A DNA stretch of 64,000 bases from Leptodactylus fallax (lineage: Eukaryota > Chordata > Amphibia > Anura > Leptodactylidae), in the NCBI GenBank assembly GCA_947044405.1, contig CAMRHE010000357.1:1163501-1227500 (forward strand), read 5' to 3'. The stretch's first letter is position 1. The number at the start of each line of letters is the position of its first letter. Below are positions 49,753 through 62,530 of this stretch, in pieces. A model generated the notes under the pieces. That model was not told the origin of the DNA and ran no database searches. It worked only from the letters and a program-made list of their open reading frames with translations. Position numbers and translations under genes: made by a program.

Positions 49753-50772
49753 TTTTTGGACCACTCTCTTGATATAGTCAGATTTTTAACGTTCTAATGT
49801 CACAGTCCAAGTATTTGATGTGTTTTATCTCACGCACACCTATGGTGCCTTCTAGGAGGTGTAGTTTTTATTTTTTATACTACACACAGTGCAGTAGTCT
49901 GTACTGAAACTACACAAAACACAATGTAACTCTAACTTCAATGTAGCAATGAGCTTTGCATGAGTTACCTAATTTGTTTGCTGTTTATATACCACGAACA
50001 CATTCCATAGGACTGTACACAGATTATAAGTGAATTTAGGGGAAATGTTCAACAACCTGTAATAATTCCATTACTGTACATAATGTTGATTCACTACAGT
50101 ACTTCCAGGACTTTTCACTTTGTGATGTCACAATTGAACAGGTCATTGCTCTGGTGTGTGACAGTAAGAAGTAACTGACATTGTGACTGGCAGAAAAAGT
50201 GGAAGATGAAAAAAAGGGCTTGTAAAGACCAGAGTCTCACAGCGGGTTCTACACCATTCCCTATTACTTCATATCTCACAGAAAATAAATGGTTTCAAAC
50301 GATAAAACTTAACTTTTAATATTTTAAAATAAAAAATACAAAGGACGTCCACTAGTCTACTAAAAGACAGATCAATGTGGTCTGTGCCTGCCTATTCAGA
50401 GTTTATTCAGGGTTTAAACGTTAGACAGTATTCACACTCTCCAACTTTCCATTGGACCTAGGGTGTAATTAGATACTTTCACCACCCTTAGACTAAGGTT
50501 GTGGTATCACGACTGCATCATGCAACAGGTCAGTATTTTGTCAGTTGCTCTTAGTGCTAGGAAAACCCAAACACCTGGTCCCCACACACAATTTGTAAAA
50601 CATCACTAACTTAATAAATATTGAGCATAAGGGTCAGAATATCGTGGTTTCCCTTATGGTTACAATATTTTAATGACAGGAAATGAAGTTACTGTGACCT
50701 GTACCTAGTATGTACATACTACAGACTAGGGTTGTGGAGGTATAGCATGGCTGTGTGGGAGTCTAGTCAGTG
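49753..50772. other. Intronic DNA, nothing recognised
   Basis: No exon or repeat family was identified. Confidence 0.5.
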
Positions 50773-50995
50773 GGCAGAGATCGGTGCCGAAACTAATGGC
50801 ACCAATATCTCCAGCCCTGGGGCACATAACGAGTAAGCTGACAGTATAGCTGGGCTGTGAGGAACACCCCCCCGACAGTACTCCTCCATAGCCCTGTACT
50901 GTCAGAGGGGGCATTCCTTACCGCCCTGTGATGGCGCTGAGCTGTGAAGAACTTGTCCATAGACTTGTACTGTTGGGGGGAGGGGGGCGTTCCTT
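50773..50995. mobile_element. TTAA MITE, 'AGAGGACCTTTCAC' family, fragment
   Basis: GATCGGTGCCGAAACTAATG, CAATATCTCCAGCCCTGGGG and TAGCCCTGTACTGTCAGAGG match the full copy at 23615. Both termini are missing; the right side joins directly to a Tc1 fragment. Confidence 0.7.
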
Positions 50996-51420
50996 CCTGG
51001 TGCAAGTCTACAATTTTGTTTCTGGTGTCCTTCCACAGCTCTTTGGTCTTCACCATAGTGGAGTTTGGAGTGTGACTGTTTGAGGTTGTGGACAGGTGTC
51101 TTTTATACTGATAACAATTTCAAACAGGTGCCATTACTACAGGTAATGAGTGGAGGACAGAGGAGCCTCTTAAAGAAGAAGTTACAGGTCTGTGAGAGAC
51201 AGAAATCTTGCTTGTTTGTAGGTGACCAAATACTTATTTTCCACCATAATTTGCAAATAAATTCTTAAAAAATCAGACAATGTGATTTTCTAGATATGTT
51301 TTCTCATTTTGTCTCTCATAGTTGAGGTCTACCTATGATGTCAATTAAAGGCCTCTCTCATCTTTTTAAGTGGGAGAACTTGCACAATTGGTGGCTGACT
51401 AAATACTTTTTTCCCCACTA
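50996..51420 (-). mobile_element. Tc1-like transposon (family 1), right-end fragment
   Basis: It contains the transposase start ([20 protein letters not shown], 51056 leftwards) and the complete right terminal repeat ending TTTTTTCCCCACTA before TA. Everything left of the 20th transposase codon is gone and replaced by MITE sequence. Confidence 0.88.
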
Positions 51421-51469
51421 TAGCTATGCCAGTTAGAGGTAGTTACTTTTATAGCCCATGAAACGCAAC

Positions 51470-52330
51470 CATAAGGCTGATGTAAATATATTGTTAATAC
51501 ACATAGGTAATAGTGTCTCAATTATCTCCCCACTACAGGTAACATTGCTCCCCATACATAGGTAATAGTGTCCTAATTGTCACCCCACATAGCTATTGGT
51601 GACCCCCCACAGGTAATAGTTCTCCCCACCTCAAATGACATCACATTCAGTCCAGGCCACATAACTCAGGTGAATTTCATACTTACCTCTTCTTCCTGCA
51701 AAGTGCTGATGTGGCACCCGGCTGTGCACCTTTTCTATTGTCCTCCCGGCTACCCTGAAGGCAGCATAACCGGAAGGACATTAAAGGGCCACTGCTGTGA
51801 GTCCAGTCTTTGGCTATAAGGTCCACATCACTCCCCAGCTATAGAATACTGGGAATCTTCTGGCCAGACAGAACAAAGTGATGTCACGTGACACATAATA
51901 TGGCCCCTACACATTATATGGGGCACTTTTTTTTGCCCCCGCACAGTATATCATCACCTTTTTTTCGGCCCCACACACTAGATAGCCCCCTTTTTTCTTG
52001 GCCCCCACACAGCATACTACCCAATATATAGACCCCACACAGTAATATGTTAGGCTGCTATGTATTGGATTATTGCAATATTTTACCCATCCACACTCCG
52101 GTCCAGGTTACCACCAGGGTGTACCAGACCTAACGTTCAGCACCATCTAGAGGCTGTAGTGCAGGCCGGCCTGGACCGGAGTGTGGATAGGTGAGTAAAT
52201 TATCAGCCACTACTTACTGCAATAATTCAATAGCTAGTGGCCAATTAAAAAAGACTGCTGTCCCCAGTTTATGCCGCTATGGGCCACAAAACTCAAGGCC
52301 ATGGGCCGGACTTGGTCTGCGAGCCTTATC
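51470..52330. repeat. Low-complexity hAT-like core with a 19-bp inverted repeat
   Basis: Repeated CCCCACA-CAGTATA and CATAGGTAATAGTG blocks resemble the arrays of the hAT-like elements. ATCCACACTCCGGTCCAGG (52089-52107) and its exact inverse (52170-52188) form a perfect 19-bp pair. Element ends were not resolved. Confidence 0.5.
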
Positions 52331-52598
52331 TTCCTTACAGCTCAATCCTGAAGCTGAGCTGTGAGGAACACCCCCCAGTACAGGGCTATGGACGAGTAGT
52401 GTCAGGGAGGGCGTTCCTCACAGCCCAGCTAGACTGTCAGTAATGCCCTTCTGACGGTGAATGGTGGAGCTAAGACCGCCGATATCTCCAGCCCCGGGGC
52501 ACATAATGCGAAAGCCGACAGTGCGCTGAATTTAGCGCGCTGTTGGCTTTCTAGCGGTATGTAAAACCGCGAATACATGAGGACGTGAAAGGTCCTCT
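52330..52598. mobile_element. TTAA MITE, 'AGAGGACCTTTCAC' family, partial
   Basis: It ends GAGGACGTGAAAGGTCCTCT at TTAA (52599-52602). CTAAGACCGCCGATATCTCC and GGGCTATGGACGAG match the full copy at 23615. The left end is truncated. Confidence 0.78.
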
Positions 52599-52762
52599 TT
52601 AAACAGAGGGTTTACTACAGCAACAGAGCTTCTCATTATAACTATTTATTAGTCATTCATTCATTCAGATTCATTCATTATTTTTGCAATAGATGGTTTT
52701 GCTAGGCAGCCCCACAATAGTTTGGTTTGCAGTCTCATCAAATGCCAAAATATTATGTTATC

Positions 52763-52930
52763 AGGGGCGTAGTTATAAGAGGTGCAGTTGCTACTGGGCC
52801 CAGGACTCTGAGGGTCCAAAGGTCCCTCTGCCATACAAAATATACCACTATTCTAAATGGCACAAGGTAGGGGCCCCATTACAGATTTTGCGTTGGAGCC
52901 CAGGAGCCTCTATATGTTATGTATTGCCTG
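52763..52930 (+). mobile_element. hAT-like MITE (CAGGGGCGTAGCTA family), plus strand
   Basis: It begins CAGGGGCGTAGTTATAAG, then GGGTCCAAAGGTCCCTCTGC and CCCCATTACAGATTTTGC. It is a homologue of 25868-26056 in the opposite orientation. Confidence 0.65.
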
Positions 52931-53247
52931 AGTGAAAGAACTAAGGCTATATTGCTAGCAATTTTAGAGAAGAAAGCCATATGCATTAGATAGCTGTTGG
53001 CTAGACTCACCTAGTGAAATGTTTATATTAATGCAGCAGAAGATAATGGAAAAAATCCTTCCTGCCACTTATTCCCTAGGTAAGCAACAGAATTAGAAAT
53101 GAAAATACAGTGTGTGTGCTTCATGTTTTTCTTGTCAGTCAAAATCTGGTGACTGCCTGGAAAATCCCATACACTTTATGTGATTAGTGGATCTTGGAAA
53201 TTTACAGGGATCCACAGACAAAATTGAAATGTCAATGTGCAGCATAA
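52931..53247. other. Intronic DNA, nothing recognised
   Basis: No exon or repeat family was identified. Confidence 0.5.
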
Positions 53248-53640
53248 AGAGAATCTGTCACAGTAGAAATCCTGTGTATTCTGCAGGCAGCATGTTATAA
53301 AGCAGGATAAGCTTTGTGGGAAAAGATTCAGTATAACTTATCATTTATTAATTTCTTTCTCTCTTCTTTCTATGCTTAGAATCAGTAATTGAGTCACGTG
53401 GGAAGACCTAACAGTGACTGACAGCTATCTCTTTATGCACAGTCATATAGGAGAACTATTCATTCACTGTTATGACCACCCACTTGACCCAGCTTCCAAC
53501 TATGGAAAGAAGTGAAAAGAAGTGACAAGTTATACCGGATTGTTTCCCATAAAACTATATATCAATCTGCTTATCTCCTCCACTTTTATCAAACTGCCGA
53601 CAGATTAGACAGCATTTCTATGGTGACAGGTTCCCTTTAA
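53248..53640. mobile_element. TTAA-type MITE with CTGTCACC ends
   Basis: AAAGAGAATCTGTCACAGTA begins it and TATGGTGACAGGTTCCCTTT ends it at a TTAA (53636-53639). GGCAGCATGTTATAAAGCAG is a hallmark of an abundant frog MITE as I remember it. It is non-coding. Confidence 0.7.
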
Positions 53641-54009
53641 GGCGCAATCCCCCATTAGAAATTAAAAGGATCATACATCCTTAAATCATACATTTAAGGA
53701 TGCTTTACCTTTTCTAAAACTGTGCCACTATTGCTCCTGGGCAGCGTTTGGTATTGTATTTGTATCAGACACCACCATTAACTATAATTGTGCTGTTTTT
53801 AGAAAAAGGCAAATGACATTTGGTAATATGATGTAAACTCAGTCTCTGCACTACATGTTGAGGGAGATTTTTCAAGATTAGCATCTTCTACTTCAGTCTT
53901 TATCTCCCTTGCCTCTCAGTAAGAAGCCCCTAATTTATTAAGAGAGAAAATAATACAATAGGAATCCACAGCACCCACAGAAGTTCAGGCTTTTATAACT
54001 TTATTTAAA
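53641..54009. other. Intronic DNA, nothing recognised
   Basis: No exon or repeat family was identified. Confidence 0.5.
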
Positions 54010-55238
<1,229 letters not shown>

Positions 55239-55240
55239 TA

Positions 55241-56489
55241 TTAGCAAGATATCACAGCATCATTGTAATCAATGTGAAAGCTCCAGGTAAATCAGTCAAT
55301 CAGACCTTTATCAATGGTGTCTCATTGGTTTCCACTGGGAAAGGTATATGTGTTTGGAACTAGCTTATCCATGTATAAATAAAGTTGTAAATGCTTGAAC
55401 TTCAGAGAGTGCTGTGGATTCATTTTGCATTTTATTTTCAACATTAAGAAGCCCTCCATGTAAACCCTTTTTTGACCATACAGTGTCCAGATGACATCTT
55501 GGAATTCAATTATATAAATTTATTAAGAGGCTCACACCTCTTAATAAATTAGACGCATCTCCTGCCCTCCGTGTGTCGGAATCTCAAAACTATGCCAGTT
55601 AGGAGTACATTAGATTTATACTTTACACCAGTTTATGCTGTAAATTATAGCACATTTCTCAGGCCCAGGAGGCTCCACAAACTCCAGCTAAGTGCTGCCT
55701 TGAAATGTCCACTTTTCTGAAAAGTGGCATTGCTGGCACAAATGTGCCAAAAGTCAGAAACTGTGATGCAAAAATGTCCATTCTTCAAAATGTTTATATT
55801 TTACACTAGAAACTGTAGTTGAAATGTGTAAGAAATCTGCCCCGTTATCTGATAGTGTTGATATCAATACATAAGATCAATGAAACTAGTTGTCTATCTA
55901 ATACCTACAACTTCAGAGGACAACTTTTGACTTTCTAGCAGTATTTGTGTCATTAATAAATTTTGTAATATACTTTATTAACACATTTTGGCTCCTTTCT
56001 GTGAAATACTGCATCTCTTTAGTCTTTCCCTTGTTTCTATATTGAAATTTGTTCCTGTCTCTCACCATGTATGGAGTACGGGTTTGGAGCACAGGATGTG
56101 TAAGAGAAAATGAGGGTAGGAGAGGGTCACTTCAAACAGTTTTATCTCAGACATTATAAAACATACAAACTCCAAGCCCGTACTCCATACACTGCAACAT
56201 TCAGTGAGAGGCAGGAACAGCTCTCAATACAGAAGCAGAGGGAGAGATTAAAGAGATGCAGGATTTCACAGAAAGGAGGAGACAAAATGTGTTAATAAAG
56301 TATATTACAAAATGTATTAATGACACAAAAACTGACAGAATATCAAAACTTTTCTGAAAGTTTAATTACACTTTAAATGATTTTGTCAATTACTAAAAAC
56401 AAAATAGGTTAAGAAAAACAAAACTACAGACTTACTCTGTGGCACTACGGTAATAGATACAGTATGAAGACTAAATCTTTTGATTTTAA
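55241..56489. other. Intronic DNA with an inverted AT-rich piece
   Basis: Around 55510-55550, TTTATTAAGAGG and CCTCTTAATAAA form a hairpin. Between 55950 and 56340, TTCTGTGAAATACTGCATCT and AGATGCAGGATTTCACAGAA, and GGAGTACGGGTTTGGAG and CTCCAAGCCCGTACTCC, are inverted. A palindromic element of about 400 bp is therefore likely. No exon. Confidence 0.6.
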
Positions 56490-56935
56490 AGAGGTTGTCC
56501 AGGCACATTTTTTATATTTTAAATATGCTGGGGGGAGGTGGAAAAAAAAATCATACTCACCTGTCCCTGATGCTCCGGAGTCCTTCTGCTCCGGCGTGTT
56601 CTCAAAGAGAAACTGCTCACTGGCTGTGATGTCCCAGATCCCTTCCGCTAAAGCCGCTGATTGGCCTCAGCAGCCATGTGACTGCTGAGGCCAGTCAGTG
56701 GCCTCAGCGACCTCAGGAAGAAGAGACTTGGGATGCCCTTTGCTGAGGCCGCTGATTGGCGGTCACGTGTGGCGGGGATTTTCGCCGGAAAATAACGGAC
56801 TGAGAGGACCAGACAGCACTGGGAGGCACTGGAACACCGTGGAAAGGTGAGTATAATTTGTTTTTATTTTTTTCACTGCTCCCGGCTGATTTAAAAAATA
56901 TACTTGTTGTCTGTTTTTGCCTAGACAACCCCTTT
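56490..56935. mobile_element. TTAA-type MITE with GTTGTCCAGGCA ends
   Basis: AAGAGGTTGTCCAGGCACA and TGCCTAGACAACCCCTTT are inverted ends beside TTAA (left) and TCAA (right). The interior is GC-rich with TCATACTCACCTGTCCCTG and its partner CCGTGGAAAGGTGAGTATAA, and GGCCGCTGATTGG inverted within. It is non-coding; the open frames here are incidental. Confidence 0.75.
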
Positions 56936-57621
56936 CAATTTTCTACACCATGGTATGTAAACAGATTAAAGGAACACTTCACCCAAAACTAGCGCATTCC
57001 ATGTGTTAGTCTCTTACCTGTTTTATTCCATGCTGCTTTTATCTCCATATATCACAAGGCATAGCAACACTGTGAATAAGGCTTTGGTCACACAATTTCT
57101 TTTTGTCTATGGGAATCTATATGTCACTCATACAATCCATAAAATTATAGGGGCTCTTCCATACAGGATCTTTACAGGGGAAGGCAGGCACTCATTTCAC
57201 AGCTACTGCTGCTGATTAGACAGGTTCTTGTCATACAGTTCCAAAGAATGGAGATGATAGTTCAGTCTCTCTGACTGTACACTATGGTCTCCAAGCTTAC
57301 TTAAGAGAATATAGAGAGAGTATGGCTCCCCAGCAGGCAAAGATAGTACTTGCTCTAGCTGTCCATGTGATGCTGAGGCATTATGGTATAGCAAATTACA
57401 GAGTAAGAAAAAGCAAAGTAAATGTAAAATTCAAAATGTTAGTTGCACTACAAGGAGTACAGTACGTACAGTATACATAAAAGAAATACAGACTGTAATA
57501 CACAATCAGGTAGAGGACACGATGATCGAACATGGTGTTTTTCACTGGAGGCTATGCCTGTGCAGCAAAAGACTTACTGTGCCTTGTGTCTTGGATCTAG
57601 TTCTTTAAATGAATCTCATTT
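56936..57621. other. Intronic DNA, nothing recognised
   Basis: No exon or repeat family was identified. Confidence 0.5.
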
Positions 57622-57705
57622 TTTGATTTTTATTATTATTATTGTTTATTTATATAGCACGATTAATTCCATGGTGCTTTACATTTGAGGGTTTACATAC
57701 GGTAC
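57622..57705 (-). repeat. LINE/SINE-type tail fragment
   Basis: Read on the minus strand: ATGTAAAGCACCATGGAATT, TGCTATATAAATAAACAATA and (ATA)n. A tail of this type ends several LINE/SINE families of fish and frogs. Too short to assign. Confidence 0.5.
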
Positions 57706-58135
57706 ACAAGATATACCAAACAGATAATACTAACAGTGACCAACTGGCACAGTGGGATAGAGGGCCCTTGATTTATTCTGTACTAATTATAAACAGTACT
57801 GGAAAAATGGCAGTCTAACCAAGATGATGGCTGTCAACACCCCCAAAGTGCACCTCAAAAACAAAGTTAGTCAGTATATTGTAATAATCTCTCATACATA
57901 TATACATTGGGGAAAAAAGTATTTAGTCAGCCACCAATTGTGCAAGTTCTCCCATTTAAAAAGATGAGAGAGGTCTGTAATTGACATCATAGGTAGACCT
58001 CAACTATGAGAGACAAAATGAGAAAACAAATCCAGAAAATCACATTGTCTGATTTTTAAAGAATTTATTTGCAAATGATGGTGGAAAATAAGTATTTGGT
58101 CAACAACAAAAGTTCATCTCAATACTTATATATCC

Positions 58136-58735
58136 TTAGTTGGCAATGACAGAGGTCAAACGTTTTCTGTAAGTCTTCACAAGGTTGGCACACACTGTTG
58201 CTGGTATGTTGGCCCATTCCTCCATGCAGATCTCCTCTAGAGCAGTGATGTTTTGGAGCTGTCGTTGGGCAACACGGACTTTCAACTCCCTCCAAAGGTT
58301 TTCTATGGGGTTGAGATCTGGAGACTGGCTAGGCCACTCCAGGACCTTAAAATGTTTCTTACAAAGCCACTCCTTCGTTGGCCTGGCGGTGTGCTTGGGA
58401 TCATTGTCATGCTGAAAGACCCAGCCACGTTTCATCTTCAATGCCCTTGCTGATGGAAAGCGGTTTGCACTCAAAATCTCATGATACATGGCCCCATTCA
58501 TTCTTTCATATACACAGATCAGTTGTCCTGGTCCCTTTGCAGAGCAACAGCCCCAAAGCATGATGTTGCCACCCCCATGCTTCACAGTAGGTATGGTGTT
58601 CTTTGGATGCAACTCAGCATTCACTCTCCTCCAAACACGACGAGTTGTGTTTCTACCAAACAGTTCTACTTTGGTTTCATCTGACCATATGACATTATCC
58701 CAATACTCTTCTGGAACATCCAAATGCTCTCTAGC
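58136..58735 (-). pseudogene. Tc1 transposase, family 1, catalytic half
   Basis: The frame reads [20 protein letters not shown] (first Asp), [37 protein letters not shown] (second Asp), [18 protein letters not shown] (Glu) and [19 protein letters not shown] then ends it about eight codons before the normal GYITKY end. The catalytic triad is intact and in frame. The N-terminal half lies beyond the hAT-like insertion at 61758-62103. Confidence 0.9.
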
Positions 58736-58812
58736 GAACTTCAGACGGTCCCGGATATGTACTGGCTTAAGCAGGGGGACACGTCTGGCATTGCAGGATC
58801 TGAGTCCCTGGC

Positions 58813-58820
58813 GGCGTAGT
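58813..58820. repeat. 8-bp target-site duplication, left copy, of the hAT-like element
   Basis: GGCGTAGT pairs with GGTGTAGT at 61750-61757, one mismatch. Eight bp is the hAT duplication length. Confidence 0.82.
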
Positions 58821-59034
58821 CAGGGCCGGTTTTAGACAAATTGGGGCCCTGGGCAAAATTAAAAGTGGGCCCCAAATGCTGATATGCAAACAACACCATC
58901 ATCTTCCAGTGGCAGCCCCTATAATAACGCCTCCTTTCTGCCAACAAAAAAGTAATAAGCCCCATTTTACCACACACAATTCAAATGAACACCTTTGTAC
59001 CACCTAATAGATTTTTGCACCCAGTCATCAGTTA

Positions 59035-59450
59035 TTATAGCGCCTCCTTATAAATAATAGTCCCTGCTTATAAATAATATTACACATTATCAGTAATAGC
59101 TCCCTTATAAATGATAAATAGTGCCCTGTATCAGTAATATCCCCCTTATCAGTAACAGTCACCCCGTAAAAATAATACTGCTCCCTTATAAATAATAGTC
59201 CCCATTATCACTAATAGCCCCCTTTATAAATAAGCCCACTTAACAATTATACCCCCCTTATAAAAAGTTCCTCTCTTATAAATAATAGCTCCCCTCTTGT
59301 AATGGATGCCTTATATATAATAGTTCCCCCCCTTATAAATAATAGCCCATCTTATAAATAATAGTTCCCCCTTATAATAGCCCCCTCATACTTAAGTTTC
59401 CCAATTATATATAGTAACCCACCCTTATATATAATAGTTCTCCGTTATAC
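59035..59450 (+). repeat. Degenerate array of CCCTTATAAATAATAG units
   Basis: Units of about 17-24 bp (CCCTTATAAATAATAGTCCC) repeat about 18 times with drift. They lie in the left part of the hAT-like element. Confidence 0.8.
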
Positions 59451-59769
59451 AGTGTCGGACTGAAGGGCCTTAGGCCCACCAGAGGATCTTGTTCTGGGGC
59501 CCCACCCAACAGCTTCCTGCTAATAGCCTACACCACGGCTCCTTCACTGAAGTCTTACATATGTGCTGACTATCTGGTGTTACTGAGTATGTTCCCAGTA
59601 TAGTCAGCCCCTATAATACTGTGCAGGCCCCAATAACTCCATGGCCAGTTCATGCACAGTACTGTATAGGGAATGACATGGCCATGGGGCACTACACGTA
59701 TGTGCAAGATTATAGTGAGGGAGCTGTGATGCAGAAATAGCACACAGGGCTGCCAGCAGGAATTGTGAG

Positions 59770-60830
59770 CCCCCCCACAGTATAATGCTCCACATGGTAT
59801 ATAATGCTCCACAGTATAAAATGCTCTCCTGAGCCCTCCAGTTTCCCCACATGGTATATAATGCTCCACAGTGACCCCACACAGTATAAAATGCTCCCCT
59901 GAGCCCCCCATAGTGGCCCCACATGGTATGTAAGGCTCCACACAGTATAATACTCCACAGTGGCCCACACAGTATACTACCCCTTAGTGGCCCCAGACAG
60001 TGCAATATGCTCCCCAGCAGGCCCACACAATATAATATGCTCCATACAGTATAATATGTACCCCACAATGCCTCCCCAGTATAATGCTCCAGTGGCCTAA
60101 CACAGTATAACATGCTCCATAATGACCTCCACACAGTATAATATACTCCCCAGAGGGGTTCCCCCAGTATAATGCTCCACAGTGGTCCCCCACAGTATAA
60201 TATGTTCCCCACAGTCCCCCCCAGTATAATGCTCTACAATGGCCCCACAGAGTATCATATGCTCCCGAAAAGCCCCACAAAATATAATACACTCCACAGT
60301 GGCCCCACACAGTATAACAGGCTCCCCACACTGTCCCTTCCCCGCTAGTATAATGCTCCACAGTGCCCCCTCCAGTATTTTGCTCCACAGTGGCCCCACG
60401 CAATATATTATGCTCCCCAGAGCGTCCCCCCAGTATAATGTTTCACAGTAGGCCCCACGCCGTATAATATGCTCCCCAGAGGGTCCCCTAGTATAATGCT
60501 CATTAGTCCCCCCCGAATAATGCCCCACAATGGCGCCACGCAATATAATATGCTCTGCTGATGGCCCCCGCAGAATAATGCTCCACAGTGACCCCACTCA
60601 GTATAACATGCTCCACACAGAAATGGCCTCCACACAGTATAATATACTGCCCAGAGAGGTATCCCCAGTATAATACTCCACAGCGGCCCAAAACAGTATA
60701 ATATGCTCTGCAGAGCCCCCCTCAGTATAATGCTCCACAGTGGCCCAAAACAGTATAACATGCTCTCCAGAGCCCCCCCCCCAGTATAATGCTCCACAGT
60801 TGCCCCGCACAGTATAATATACTGGGGGGC
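59770..60830 (+). repeat. Minisatellite of CAGTATAATGCTCCACAGTGGCC units
   Basis: The unit of about 30 bp alternates between CAGTATAATGCTCCACAGTG and CAGTATAATATGCTCCCCAG, with GGCCCCACA spacers, over about 35 copies. Long open frames on the minus strand (up to 202 codons, e.g. 59604-60212) are a by-product of the repeat. Confidence 0.88.
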
Positions 60831-61230
60831 CCCTCTGGAGAGCATATTATACTGTGTGGGGAAAGCGTGGAGAATTATACTGGGGGGGGGCTCTGGAGAG
60901 CATATTATACTGTGTGGGGCCACTGTGGAGCATTATACTGGGGAGGGGGCCCTCTGAAGAACATGTTATATTCTGTGGGGCCTCTATTGAGTATTATAAA
61001 GTGGGGGGGCTCTGGAGAGCATGTTATATTCTGTGGGGCCACTTTGGAGCTTTATACTGGGGGGCCCCTCTGCAGAGCATAATGCTCCAAAGTGGCCCCA
61101 CATAATATAACATTATCTCCAGAGCCCCCCCCCCACATTATAATTTTCCACAGAGGCCCCACAGAATATAACATGCTATCCAGAGGGCCCCTTCCCCAGT
61201 ATAATATGCTATCCAGAGGGGCCCTACAGT
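60831..61230 (-). repeat. Same minisatellite in inverted orientation
   Basis: From 60831 the unit appears as its inverse (CACTGTGGAGCATTATACTG), then after about 61080 it returns to the first orientation. The result is a large imperfect palindrome. Confidence 0.82.
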
Positions 61231-61749
61231 GCTATTATTATATTATATTCTGGGGTCTCTTCAGACCCCAGAGTATAATAATCGAAGGCCTGGGGGAGGT
61301 AAGGTAAAATAAGAAACAGTTATATTCACCTTGTCTTACCTCTTCTGGGCCTCCTCGCGCTGCTCCGTTATCCCTGCCGGCGCTGGCTTCTTCTTCTCTG
61401 CGGCTGACGTCACGCGTTGTGGACGTCACCGCTGAGGCCTGTGATTGGGCCTCAGCAATTACGTGCGGCAAGCTGTCTGCACGCCCCCACGTGATCGCTA
61501 AGGCTGAGGCCTGGCCTCAGCGGTGATGTCCGGAACGCCAGAAGATGACGTCGGACACAAGGACAGGTGAGTAAAAATGTTTGTTATTTTTACTCACCAC
61601 GGAAAGGGGCCTGCGGTCCCTTTCTGTTATTGATTTGTCCGGGCCTGACTCCGGGATCCGGAGTCATTAAATTCCGGATCCCAGGGGCCCCTTTGGGGAC
61701 AGGGCCCTGGGCAATTGCCCAGTTTGCCCCCCCCCTAACGCCGGCCATG

Positions 61750-61757
61750 GGTGTAGT
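61750..61757. repeat. 8-bp target-site duplication, right copy, of the hAT-like element
   Basis: GGTGTAGT; partner of 58813-58820. Confidence 0.82.
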
Positions 61758-62103
61758 GTTTTACTGACGGTAGCCTTTGTTACGTTAGTCCCAGCTTTCT
61801 GCAGGTCATTCACTAGGTCCCCCCGTGTGGTTCTGGGATTTTTGCTCACCGTTCTTGTGATCATTTTGACCCCACGGGATGAGATCTTGCGTGGAGCCCC
61901 TGATCGAGGGAGATTATCAGTGGTCTTGTATGTCTTCCATTTTCTAATTACTACTCCCACAGTTGATTTCTTCACACCAAGCTGCTTGCCTATTGCAGAT
62001 TCAGTCTTCCCAGCCTGGTGCCTATTGCAGAATCAGTCTTCCCAGCCTGGTGCAGGTCTACAAATTTTGTTTCTGGTGTCCTTCCACAGCTCTTTGGTCT
62101 TCA
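61758..62103 (-). pseudogene. Tc1 transposase, family 1, N-terminal half
   Basis: On the minus strand, the start codon is ATA where relatives have ATG (62101-62103), followed by [14 protein letters not shown]. An added A near 62062 shifts the frame. A 32-bp tandem duplication (61989-62020, 62021-62052) lies in the first helix-turn-helix. Beyond it, [40 protein letters not shown] and [16 protein letters not shown] read well to the hAT insertion. The catalytic half is at 58136-58735. Confidence 0.87.
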
Positions 62104-62473
62104 CTATAGTGGAGTTTGGAGTGTGACTGTTTGAGGTTGTGGACAGGTGTCTTTTATACTGATAACAATGTCAAACAGGTGCCATTACTACAGGTAATGA
62201 GTGGAGGATAGAGGAGCCTCTTAAAGAAGAAGTTACAGGTCTGTGAGAGCCAGAAATCTTGCTTGTTTGTATGTGACCAAATACTTATTTTCCACCATAA
62301 TTTGCAAATAATTTCTTAAAAAATCAGACAATGTTATTTTCTAGATATGTTTTCTCATTTTGTCTCTCATAGTTGAGGTCTACCTATGATGTCAATTACA
62401 GGCCTCTCTCATATTTTTAAGTGGGAGAACTTGCACAATTGGTGGCTGACTAAATACTTTTTTTCCCCACTGT

Positions 62474-62530
62474 AATATATATATATATATATATATATAT
62501 ATCTACATAGATAGAAAGATAGATATATAT
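62474..62530. repeat. (AT)n and (GATA)-like microsatellite
   Basis: About 16 AT units followed by CTACATAGATAGAAAGATAG, right at the Tc1 end. Confidence 0.88.

Larger units (their letters stand above)
58821..61749. mobile_element. hAT-like non-autonomous element (2.9 kb) inside a Tc1
   Basis: It starts CAGGGCCGGTTTTAGACAAA and ends CCTAACGCCGGCCATG, inverted with mismatches over about 15 bp; a further inner pair is GGGGCCCTGGGCAAA and GGGCCCTGGGCAATTGCCC. An 8-bp duplication flanks it. The interior is three tandem arrays and a GC-rich block (61310-61560), with no transposase. The block at 61246-61320 is shared with the element at 20061. Confidence 0.85.
57905..62472 (-). mobile_element. Tc1-like transposon (family 1) split by a hAT-like element
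   Basis: Ends CATTGGGGAAAAAAGTATTT and the inverse ...TTTTTTCCCCACTG are flanked by TA (57903-57904, 62473-62474). Without the 58821-61749 insert and its target duplication the Tc1 would be about 1.63 kb, the family length. The right TA opens an (AT)n microsatellite (62474-62505). Confidence 0.94.

Noticed and set aside
59604..60597. Long minus-strand open frames (up to 202 codons)
   Set aside because: They lie wholly in the minisatellite of the hAT-like element; their repetitive Tyr/Cys/Gly content only reflects the repeat unit.
61310..61560. CpG-rich block as a host promoter
   Set aside because: It lies inside the hAT-like element and is shared in style with the MITE at 56490; there is no adjacent first exon.
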